A stretch of DNA of 54,900 nucleotides from Escherichia sp. MOD1-EC7003 (GTDB taxonomy: Bacteria; Pseudomonadota; Gammaproteobacteria; Enterobacterales; Enterobacteriaceae): positions 1-54,900 of the forward strand of contig NZ_PTRE01000020.1 of the NCBI RefSeq assembly GCF_002965065.1. Direction: 5' to 3'. Shown here in pieces: positions 44,919-52,106 of this stretch (positions within the stretch are counted from its first letter, which is position 1; each line of letters begins with the position of its first letter). Below the pieces are notes generated by a model. It saw only the letters and a list, made by a program, of their open reading frames with translations. It made no database searches and was not told where the DNA came from. A program made the translations under genes and the position numbers.

Positions 44919-46625
44919 ATGAAAAAGACAGTCATTGCGACACTTTGTCTCTCTCTGTTTTGTCCTGCTATCGCCTGGTCGGCCAGCAGTCTCACCCTTG
45001 ATGGTCATTCACTGACTCTTGATGATGCGTGGGCTGTTGCAACGGGGCAAAAACAGGTCGACATATCGCCAACGGCGATGGATCGCGTGGAAAAAGCCAA
45101 CAAGCTACTGATGATTGCCGCCGGTAAAGGTGTGCCGGTTTACGGCCTGACGGTCGGCGTGGGGCTGAATAAAGACAAATCGTTGTTCGATGCGCACGGT
45201 AAGCTGACACCGGAAGTTATTCAGGCGTCACGCGAATTTAATATCAACGCATTACACGCACATGCTGCGGGAATCGGTCCGGATATGCCGGATGAACTGG
45301 TGCGCATGGCCATGGTGATTCGCCTGAACACCATGTTAACGGGCAACACCGGCGCACAGCCGCAGGTAGCGAAACTTTACCAGCAGCTACTGAACAAAAA
45401 TATTACTCCTGTGGTGCCTTCGCGTGGTTCCGTCGGTGAGGCCGATATTACCCTGGCATCTCATATTGGCGATGTGATGATTGGCGAATGGCGCGTGCGC
45501 GTTAATGGCAATGTGATGCCGTCAGCCAAAGCTTTAAAAGAAGCCGGGATCCAGAAGCTGGAGCCGCTTGGTAAAGATGCGCTCTCTATTCTCTCTACAA
45601 ATGCGATATCAGCCGCGTATTCTGCGAAGGCATTGCTGGAAGCCAGACAAATTATCAACATCACTCCGGCGGTGTTTGGTTTGTCACTGGAAGGCCTCAA
45701 CGGCAACGTGGCGCCGTTCCTTGAGCAAAGCCTGAGCGTTCGCCCGTTCCCTGGGATTCAGGATACGGCCAGCTCGCTGCGTAACTCGCTGAAAGGGTCT
45801 TATCTCTGGCAGCACCAGGAGGGGCGTGCATTACAGGACCCGCTCTCGTTTCGCACCACGGTATTTGTGCTGAACGAAGCGCGTCGTGAATGGAACGAAG
45901 CGTACCAGATGCTGAAAATTCAGATGAACAGCTCGGACGATAACCCGGCAGTGATTGTGAATGCGCCGCGCACGCAGGCCGAAAACAGCCAGGTTGAGCA
46001 ATATTTTGTTAGCTCCACAGATGCCAATGGCGAAACCATCAGCGGAGCGATTTTCCCAACCTCTAACTTTGAACCGCTGCCGCTGGCGCTGACAATTCAG
46101 GATCTGTCGGTGGCTATGGGGCATCTGGCGCATAACAGCGTGCAGCGTACACTGCATCTTTCTGATGACCATTTCACTGGTCTGAGCCGCTTCCTGGCCT
46201 CAGATACCAACCAGAAAGGCCACGCGTTTGGTGCTATCCAGAAACCGCAGGTTGAGATGCTGGCGGATATTCGCGATCTGGTAAATCCGGTTTCTCTCGA
46301 CGGCCAACCGATGGCTGGCACCATTGAAGACACCTACACCAACAACCTGCGAGTCTCTAAGCGCCTGAGCCAAATCGCCGAAAATATGCGCAATATCTAC
46401 GGCCTGGAGCTGCTGCATGCAAGCCAGGCTATCGATCTGCGCAAACAGAAAACGCCAGACCTGCAACTGGGTTACATGACCGGCAAACTCTACGACGCCT
46501 ACCGTGCGAAAGTCCCGTTCGTTTCTCAGGACCGTATTTTTAGCGACAACATTGCCGATTCCTCCACGCTGGTGGCTTCGTTTCCAGCAGGTTCGCTGGT
46601 AAGCATGAAGACCGGGGGGCAGTAA
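44919..46625 (+). CDS. Exported aromatic amino acid ammonia-lyase-family protein lacking the MIO triad
   Basis: A 568-residue member of the HAL/PAL/TAL superfamily. A Sec signal peptide (MKKTVIATLCLSLFCPAIAW, cleaved near residue 19-23) sends it to the periplasm, unlike cytoplasmic HutH. Family landmarks seen: Tyr75 in VYGLTVGVG (catalytic Tyr53 of HutH), His115 in AHAAG, Arg312 in QDPLSFR, NSSDDNP (337-343) and Glu470 in IED. The cofactor loop reads GSVGEADIT (170-178) where HutH has GSVGASGDL, so MIO cannot form as usual; HutH Asn195 and Tyr280 also appear changed (Ser226, Leu309). It heads a four-gene operon, 5 bases before the flavoenzyme. Ammonia-lyase activity is unproven. Confidence 0.85.
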   Translation: MKKTVIATLCLSLFCPAIAWSASSLTLDGHSLTLDDAWAVATGQKQVDISPTAMDRVEKANKLLMIAAGKGVPVYGLTVGVGLNKDKSLFDAHGKLTPEVIQASREFNINALHAHAAGIGPDMPDELVRMAMVIRLNTMLTGNTGAQPQVAKLYQQLLNKNITPVVPSRGSVGEADITLASHIGDVMIGEWRVRVNGNVMPSAKALKEAGIQKLEPLGKDALSILSTNAISAAYSAKALLEARQIINITPAVFGLSLEGLNGNVAPFLEQSLSVRPFPGIQDTASSLRNSLKGSYLWQHQEGRALQDPLSFRTTVFVLNEARREWNEAYQMLKIQMNSSDDNPAVIVNAPRTQAENSQVEQYFVSSTDANGETISGAIFPTSNFEPLPLALTIQDLSVAMGHLAHNSVQRTLHLSDDHFTGLSRFLASDTNQKGHAFGAIQKPQVEMLADIRDLVNPVSLDGQPMAGTIEDTYTNNLRVSKRLSQIAENMRNIYGLELLHASQAIDLRKQKTPDLQLGYMTGKLYDAYRAKVPFVSQDRIFSDNIADSSTLVASFPAGSLVSMKTGGQ

Positions 46626-46630
46626 CACCG

Positions 46631-48202
46631 ATGAAAAAATCCGTTAATACGTCACGGCGCGCCTTTTTGACGAAAGGGACAGTGCTGGCGACGGGGGGCG
46701 CTCTTGCGGCGCTGGCGGGGACGGCAGGGGCGCAGGAAATCTGCGCCCCGATTCCGGGACTTCGCTACCATAAAATTTACGATGTCATTGTTGTGGGAAG
46801 CGGCTTTGCCGGGCTTGCAGCCGCGCTAGAAGCGGTGCAGGCCGGACGCAGCGTACTGGTGATCGACAAAATGCCCGTCTTTGGTGGTAATTCGGCGATC
46901 AACGGCGGCGCAGTTGCCGTAGCCGGTTCACCCCTGCAGCAGAAAGCCGGGATCAATGACTCTTCTGAACTGATGTACAAAGATATGTTAAAGGCAGGGC
47001 GCGGCCTGAACGACAAGGAGCAGTTAAAAATCCTCGTTGAGAACACCACCTCTGCCTATGAATTTACCCTGAAGCATGGCGTGAAATACAAACCATTTGT
47101 TCAGCATTTTGGCGGTCACTCGGTTCCCCGCACGCTACAGACCGTCGAAAGCTCCGGCGCCGGGATCACTCGCCCGCTAAAAGACTCCGCGGCCCGCATG
47201 GGCGTGGTTTTCCGCTCCCGCTGCAAAATGGAATCCTTCATCCAGAATGCGCAAGGGCGCGTGATTGGTCTGACCGTGCGCGACGATTATCGTTTTCCCG
47301 ATGAGCAAAGCGGGCAGATCCGCCACTACGGCGCGCGCTATGGCGTGGTGATGTGCTCCGGCGGTTTCTCCAATGATGTGCGTTTTCGCAAATTGCAAAA
47401 TCCGGGACTCGACGAGAGGGTAGATTCCACAAACCATCCCGGAGCCACTGCCGAATGTCTGGTACAGATGATGCGCATTGGTGCGAACCCCATCCAGCTT
47501 GATCTCATTCAGCTTGGCCCGTGGTCATCGCCCGACGAACGTGGTTTTGGCTATGTCTCGCAATTTAACACCATAGCCGGTTTTCCCAACGGCATTATGG
47601 TGAATCCGCGTACCGGACACCGTTTCACCAATGAACTCGCCGATCGCAAAGAGCGTGAAGAGGGGATCCTCGCTCAGGTTGATGAAAAGGGCGATCCGCT
47701 TTATCCCATCTGCTTTACCAACCTGGAAGGGGCTAAGCTTGCGCAGAGTCTCGCTCATGCCCTGCATTATGGTGTGGCTTGGCAGTTCGACACCTTGGAG
47801 CAACTGGCGGCGCACTTTGGCATACCTTACGCCACCTTGCAGGAAGAGGTGGACGCTTACAACGCGGCAGTAGAACGTAAAGGCGGCGATCGAATGAATA
47901 AAGACGTAAGCCGGGCGATTTCGCTGGCGAAAGGGCCGTATGTTGCCGTGCGCGTCTGGCCGAAGGTGCATTACGTTATGGGCGGGGTGCAAATCAGTAT
48001 GCGCGCCGAAGTGCTGAACGCCGCGGATGGTCAGCCTATTGTTGGGTTATATGCTGCTGGTGAAGCCACGGCGGGGTCTCACGGCGGTAGCCGCCTGGGA
48101 AGCTGTGCGGTGGCAGACTGCCTGGTGTTTGGGCGTGTGGCTGGCAGTAGTGTCGCAGCGGCAAGTCCGGTCGATGAGTCATCTTTCCTGGGAGGCGCTT
48201 AA
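46631..48202 (+). CDS. Tat-exported FAD reductase, fumarate/urocanate reductase family
   Basis: A 523-residue flavoprotein like the flavin part of flavocytochrome c. The Tat signal is TSRRAFLTKG (residues 7-16) with a hydrophobic stretch to about 34. FAD binding: VVGSGFAGLAAALEA (54-68), Asp79, and GGNSAINGG (85-93). Against Shewanella fumarate reductase, catalytic Arg402 aligns with Arg339 (NELADRK), His504 with His447 (VHYVMGG) and Arg544 with Arg488 (GSRLGS); substrate His365 aligns with Gly296. It should therefore reduce an alpha,beta-unsaturated acid other than fumarate. It has no heme motif; the heme subunit is the next gene, one base after its stop. Confidence 0.9.
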   Translation: MKKSVNTSRRAFLTKGTVLATGGALAALAGTAGAQEICAPIPGLRYHKIYDVIVVGSGFAGLAAALEAVQAGRSVLVIDKMPVFGGNSAINGGAVAVAGSPLQQKAGINDSSELMYKDMLKAGRGLNDKEQLKILVENTTSAYEFTLKHGVKYKPFVQHFGGHSVPRTLQTVESSGAGITRPLKDSAARMGVVFRSRCKMESFIQNAQGRVIGLTVRDDYRFPDEQSGQIRHYGARYGVVMCSGGFSNDVRFRKLQNPGLDERVDSTNHPGATAECLVQMMRIGANPIQLDLIQLGPWSSPDERGFGYVSQFNTIAGFPNGIMVNPRTGHRFTNELADRKEREEGILAQVDEKGDPLYPICFTNLEGAKLAQSLAHALHYGVAWQFDTLEQLAAHFGIPYATLQEEVDAYNAAVERKGGDRMNKDVSRAISLAKGPYVAVRVWPKVHYVMGGVQISMRAEVLNAADGQPIVGLYAAGEATAGSHGGSRLGSCAVADCLVFGRVAGSSVAAASPVDESSFLGGA

Positions 48203-48203
48203 C

Positions 48204-48620
48204 ATGGCGAAATTTTTCCTGGGCCTGTTGCTGTTGATGACAAGCAGCTTGTCTGTTGCTGCCGTTAATCCGCAGGAGGAAGCTGCCTTTACGCAAAAGC
48301 TTAATTCGATGACCACCAAGCCGTATCACCACTCGCTGGAGGCTACCGGGCGGGATACGTCGTGCCAGCTCTGCCACGGCACCAGCAAACCTGTTGCCGC
48401 GCCGGATGATAAATCCTGCTTAAGCTGTCACGGTACGCGCGATCAGATTGCCGCACTCACGCAGCCTGATCCGAAAGATAAGGACGCCGAGCCAAACCCG
48501 CATGATTCCATGCACTATGGCAAAGATGTACCTTGTACCGCTTGTCACAACGAGCACAAACCTTCGGTTATCTACTGCAATAGTTGCCATCTCTTTAAAT
48601 ATCCGGATATGAAGCCATGA
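48204..48620 (+). CDS. Periplasmic tetraheme cytochrome c
   Basis: A 138-residue protein with a Sec signal peptide (cleaved after about SVAA, residue 20) and four CXXCH heme motifs: Cys54-His58, Cys72-His76, Cys111-His115, Cys125-His129. Size, motif spacing and an upstream YHHSLEATG resemble the N-terminal tetraheme domain of Shewanella flavocytochrome c3 and urocanate reductase, here as a separate protein. It likely carries electrons from the membrane cytochrome to the FAD subunit. The frame is open upstream inside the previous gene; the ATG at 48204 follows GGGAGG and gives the signal peptide. Its stop overlaps the next ATG. Confidence 0.9.
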   Translation: MAKFFLGLLLLMTSSLSVAAVNPQEEAAFTQKLNSMTTKPYHHSLEATGRDTSCQLCHGTSKPVAAPDDKSCLSCHGTRDQIAALTQPDPKDKDAEPNPHDSMHYGKDVPCTACHNEHKPSVIYCNSCHLFKYPDMKP

Positions 48621-50236
48621 GGGATGTAATGCGCGGATTATTCAAAAGAGGGCTGTTTTATCTGGTGCTGGGATTGTCTCCCGTAGCCGGACACGCGGCG
48701 GCGGTGGCGACGGAACAACTGAATCAACCGTGTCAGGCTTGCCATGCGGATAGCGATATTCAGGGGATCTCTACCAATAAAATCCAGGCAGATTTGTTTG
48801 TCGCTCCTGATAGCTTTCAGGAAAGCGTGCATGGTGCTGTGCCTTGTGTTGCCTGCCACCAGAGCAAACCGGAAAGTGAAGGTTTTGCCGTTACACCTCA
48901 TCAGTTAGCGCCCGTCGATGCTAATCGCTGTGAAAGCTGTCATGGCGTGGCGATGCGCGACACGGTTCATGCCGTGCAGCAAAGCGTGCACAAAGAGAAA
49001 ATAACCCAGGGGCAGTTTACCTGTACTTCTTGTCACAACGCGCACACCATGCAAAAAGGTGAAATCAATCACCCGAGCGAGCAACAGATCGCCGACGATA
49101 ATCTGCAGTGCACCAACTGCCACTCGCGGGCGGGTGTTTATTCACAGTTGTCTGGGGGGAAAGCGTCTAAAGATCAGGATATGGCCCATAGTGCGCTGCC
49201 GTATGCGCCTCAGCATATGAGTGCGTTGCGCTGTATTGATTGCCACGCCGATACTAAAGACGCCACTCTGCACCGTATTTTGCCTGCGGAGAAAGCGGTC
49301 TCCTGCGAGCAGTGTCATGGTGATAGCGCCCTGCTGGCTAATCGGTTGAAAAACAGCTCACCCGATGAAAATGCCTCAGCGGGCAGCCTGTTGGGCAAAG
49401 GACTGTTTGATGACCAGGCCATCCGGGAAAAGCTGGCGAAAGTTTCTGTGCCTCCACCGCCCGTGCGTCAGGTTGATGGCGCCCTGTTTACCGACAGTTA
49501 CATGATCGGTAATAACGGTAGTGGGCGAATGGATTACTACGTTGCTTATGGCTTATGTGGGCTGGTGGTACTACTGCTTGCACATGGCCTCGGACGGATG
49601 GCTATGCGCCGGCGGGCAAAGGGAACAAGCATAGAGAAACATTATCTCTACACGCTACCGGTTCGCTGCTGGCACTGGCTGAATGCACTCTGCTTTGTAG
49701 TGCTGATCGTAAGTGGTTTTGCTGTGCATTGGGTTCGCTCTGGCTTCTCGCTGTGGGTCGATGTTCATAATGCGGCAGGTATTGCACTTGGCGTTATCTG
49801 GTTGGGCTTCCTTGTGGTGGCGATGTGCGGGAACGGTCATCATTATCGGGTTCGCTGGCAGGGTATAGCCGGTCGGGTTCTCCGTCAAACGCGTTATTAT
49901 CTGTATGGTATTTTCCGTGGAGAGCCTCATCCGGAACACGCTACAGAAGCGGCGAAGTTTAATATCCTGCAGCAAATGGGATATATCGCGGTGATGTTCC
50001 TCTGCCTGCCGTTACTGTTGATTACCGGGCTGTTGATGATGTATCCGGGCTATACGCCAGAGTTCATCTTCTCACTGCCGGGTAAACAGGTGGTTGCGTA
50101 TCTCCATTATGCGCTTGCCGTAGTGATGGTGGCGTTTATGGCAGTGCACCTTTATCTGTGCAGTACCGGCGATACTCCTGGTGCGTTGATTAAAGGCATG
50201 TTTGATGGTTTCCATCGTACCCGCAAGACAAAGTAA
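48617..50236 (+). CDS. Heptaheme cytochrome c fused to membrane cytochrome b (quinol dehydrogenase)
   Basis: A 539-residue fusion. After a signal sequence (to about GHAAA, residue 29) come seven CXXCH motifs at Cys39, 77, 105, 136, 165, 206 and 230. A first membrane helix lies near 305-325, followed by a cytochrome b561-type domain (about 340-539) with four helices whose histidines (RCWHWLN, DVHNAAG, YLHYALA, AVHLYL) can hold two b hemes, as in the b subunits of formate dehydrogenase, hydrogenase and thiosulfate reductase. It probably oxidises quinol and passes electrons to the periplasmic tetraheme protein. ATG overlaps the previous stop (ATGA). Heme attachment would need the Ccm system. Confidence 0.88.
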   Translation: MRDVMRGLFKRGLFYLVLGLSPVAGHAAAVATEQLNQPCQACHADSDIQGISTNKIQADLFVAPDSFQESVHGAVPCVACHQSKPESEGFAVTPHQLAPVDANRCESCHGVAMRDTVHAVQQSVHKEKITQGQFTCTSCHNAHTMQKGEINHPSEQQIADDNLQCTNCHSRAGVYSQLSGGKASKDQDMAHSALPYAPQHMSALRCIDCHADTKDATLHRILPAEKAVSCEQCHGDSALLANRLKNSSPDENASAGSLLGKGLFDDQAIREKLAKVSVPPPPVRQVDGALFTDSYMIGNNGSGRMDYYVAYGLCGLVVLLLAHGLGRMAMRRRAKGTSIEKHYLYTLPVRCWHWLNALCFVVLIVSGFAVHWVRSGFSLWVDVHNAAGIALGVIWLGFLVVAMCGNGHHYRVRWQGIAGRVLRQTRYYLYGIFRGEPHPEHATEAAKFNILQQMGYIAVMFLCLPLLLITGLLMMYPGYTPEFIFSLPGKQVVAYLHYALAVVMVAFMAVHLYLCSTGDTPGALIKGMFDGFHRTRKTK

Positions 50237-50246
50237 CTAAAGCTGT

Positions 50247-50271
50247 CCCCTCACTCAGGCTGAGTGAGGGG
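50247..50271 (+). terminator. Terminator hairpin after the accessory operon
   Basis: CCCCTCACTCAG and its exact complement flank a single G, giving a 25-base near-perfect palindrome 10 bases after the cytochrome stop. The real loop will open a few pairs. Only a weak T content follows. Confidence 0.7.
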
Positions 50272-50297
50272 ATTGAGTCTGATGACAAACGCAAAAT

Positions 50298-50397
50298 TGC
50301 CTGATGCGCTACGCTTATCAGGCCTACGAATTCCTGCAGTTTATTGAATTTGCGTGGTTTTATAGGGTGGATAAAGCATTCACGCCGCATCCGGCAT
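50298..50397. repeat. REP cluster between the accessory operon and its regulator
   Basis: One REP unit at 50298-50330 (TGCCTGATGCGCTACGCTTA to CAGGCCTACGAA) and a second, diverged one at 50366-50397 (ending GCCGCATCCGGCA). They separate two convergent genes. Their presence shows the block has been resident in an enteric genome for some time or was inserted beside a REP. Confidence 0.75.
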
Positions 50398-50439
50398 GAA
50401 CAAAACGCACTTTGCCAGCAATCTATATCCCCTGGATTT

Positions 50440-51900
50440 TTACGCTTTTGCTTTCACCACAATTCCCAGCTTTTTAATTTTGCTGTACAGCGTATTGCTG
50501 TTAACGCCAAGCAGCTCTGCGGCACCGCCTTTGCCAGAAATTTTACCTCCGCACTGGCGTAATGCCCGCTGAATATGCTGTCGTATGGCCTCATCAAGCG
50601 GGGCGAGGGCCTCGGGTTTGGCCTCGTCGGCCAGAAGAACCGTTAATTCCTGATGTGTCCCGCGAAACCAGGCGTTTTCCAGTACCGCAATGAGCTCAGT
50701 AATATTGCCGGGCCATGAGTACTCCCATAACAGGCGAAGGGAATCTTCCCCCAGTCCTGGTAGGGAACTTTGCTGATGTTGTTTAGCCAGGCGACCAAGA
50801 TAATGGGTTAACAGCAGAGGAATATCGTCGTAGCGATAGCGTAGCGGTGGCAGGGTAATCACCTGGCAGAAAACATTGGCATAGCGTTGACTGACAATGT
50901 ACTGCGGTACACATATTTCGTTCATCGGGAAATGGTAAGGCTCGGTCTGAATAGCGATGACCTGCATCTGGCAATATTCGCGGTAGTTGCCGCTAAGGCC
51001 GAGTAAAAATGTTTGCCAGCTTTCGGGTATTTTGTTGAAATCGTGAATCAGCAACGACCCCTGGTGTAAAGACAAGAAAGGAATGATGCCTGGCGGTTGG
51101 TTGAAATATAGTGTTGTGCTGTGAATGTATTTCCCTTTTTGCATAATAACCAGTTGCTGTGCTACGGGATCAATAATTCCATGACATCCGTTATCGTTTA
51201 ATCGCTGCTGCTGTAATGCATTGGCAAACGTTCTTTTACCCACACCTTCTTCGCCCAACAGTAATATAGGGGTCACACTGTTTGCCAGTTTATGTAATGA
51301 ACAATACAACTGATATAAATTGGCGTCAGAGGAATAAGTTACAAAATTTTCTTCTTCTTCAATACCGGGCAATGTGAGTGTGGGTGAGGGATTGTCAGGC
51401 AATAAAATATTATGTCGCGACAGGGCTATAAACGCTAACAGGGAGAGTTCTCCACGTACGGACTCGAAGAGTTGGACATGCTGGTGGGTAAATGTGTTGG
51501 CATCATGACTAAACACACCAAAAGCACCTAGGCGTGAGCCATCCAGATTCATCCGCATCAATATCAGCGACTTGATATTACGAAAGCAGGTATTTACCAC
51601 ATATTCCGTTAACGGGCACTGATTTAGATTATCAATCAGTTGAGTTGAAAAATTCTCTTCATAGTCGAACTGCCGGGCGATGTTTTCTGGAATAGGAATG
51701 ATGTTCCATTTCGGGCGTGCCGTTTTATGTGTTGCCAGTGCCAGAAACTGAATACAGCGAATATCACTGCGGTAGTAGTTGAAGAAAATACCATCGCAGA
51801 CAATAGACTCTCGTATCGCTTGCAAACAAGCGGACATCGATTTTTCCAGTTGGGTACTGCTACATAAAGCTTTTCTTAGTTGTAATAATGCCCGGTCCAT
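50440..51900 (-). CDS. GAF-AAA-Fis regulator lacking the sigma-54 contact motif
   Basis: A 486-residue protein built like an NtrC-type activator: an N-terminal GAF-like sensor (about 1-165), an AAA domain (about 190-420) with Walker A GEEGVGKR (216-223), and a C-terminal Fis-type helix-turn-helix (about 450-480, GGAAELLGVNSNTLYSKIKKLG). The GAFTGA loop is absent, Walker B is worn (GSLLIHDFN, 281-289), and the sensor II segment reads YSWPGNITEL instead of WPGNVREL. Such proteins (TyrR and DhaR are E. coli examples) act with sigma-70. It faces the operon tail to tail and is its probable regulator. Its DNA looks more AT-rich than its neighbours. Confidence 0.82.
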   Translation of the reverse strand: MDRALLQLRKALCSSTQLEKSMSACLQAIRESIVCDGIFFNYYRSDIRCIQFLALATHKTARPKWNIIPIPENIARQFDYEENFSTQLIDNLNQCPLTEYVVNTCFRNIKSLILMRMNLDGSRLGAFGVFSHDANTFTHQHVQLFESVRGELSLLAFIALSRHNILLPDNPSPTLTLPGIEEEENFVTYSSDANLYQLYCSLHKLANSVTPILLLGEEGVGKRTFANALQQQRLNDNGCHGIIDPVAQQLVIMQKGKYIHSTTLYFNQPPGIIPFLSLHQGSLLIHDFNKIPESWQTFLLGLSGNYREYCQMQVIAIQTEPYHFPMNEICVPQYIVSQRYANVFCQVITLPPLRYRYDDIPLLLTHYLGRLAKQHQQSSLPGLGEDSLRLLWEYSWPGNITELIAVLENAWFRGTHQELTVLLADEAKPEALAPLDEAIRQHIQRALRQCGGKISGKGGAAELLGVNSNTLYSKIKKLGIVVKAKA

Positions 51901-51974
51901 AACATATCCATAATGTAGACGCGATGCCAGTTAAAACCAGAACTTGTTTATTGATGTTATTATGGAAAACGCTC

Positions 51975-52000
51975 TGGATGGCACTACTATGCCATATCCA
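51975..52000 (-). promoter_or_regulatory. Inverted repeat upstream of the GAF-AAA-Fis regulator
   Basis: ATGGCA-N6-TGCCAT (51978-51995) lies about 80 bases before the regulator start, with TGG/CCA continuing the symmetry after a small offset. The 6-N-6 layout is that of TyrR boxes (TGTAAA-N6-TTTACA) but the sequence differs. It may be an autoregulatory site. Confidence 0.4.
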
Positions 52001-52052
52001 ATGTGGAGAACAAACCAATAATAGTTGAATCTGGCTAATGCATTCTTTAATA

Positions 52053-52089
52053 AAATAAACCAGACATGTTAAGTATATCTGGTTTATTT
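52053..52089 (-). terminator. chrR terminator
   Basis: AAATAAACCAGA (52053-52064) pairs perfectly with TCTGGTTTATTT (52078-52089). On the minus strand it follows the chrR stop by 17 bases and leads into TTTATTTTATT. It also marks the right edge of the accessory block. Confidence 0.75.
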
Positions 52090-52106
52090 AACGTGATTTA
52101 ACGGAG

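Noticed and set aside
44919..46625. Annotation of the lyase-like gene as hutH, histidine ammonia-lyase.
   Set aside because: It has a signal peptide and lacks the MIO triad and two HutH active-site residues, and no hutU, hutI or hutG is nearby.
46631..48202. Annotation of the flavoprotein as fumarate reductase.
   Set aside because: The His that binds fumarate in the flavocytochrome family is Gly here, although the catalytic Arg and His are kept.
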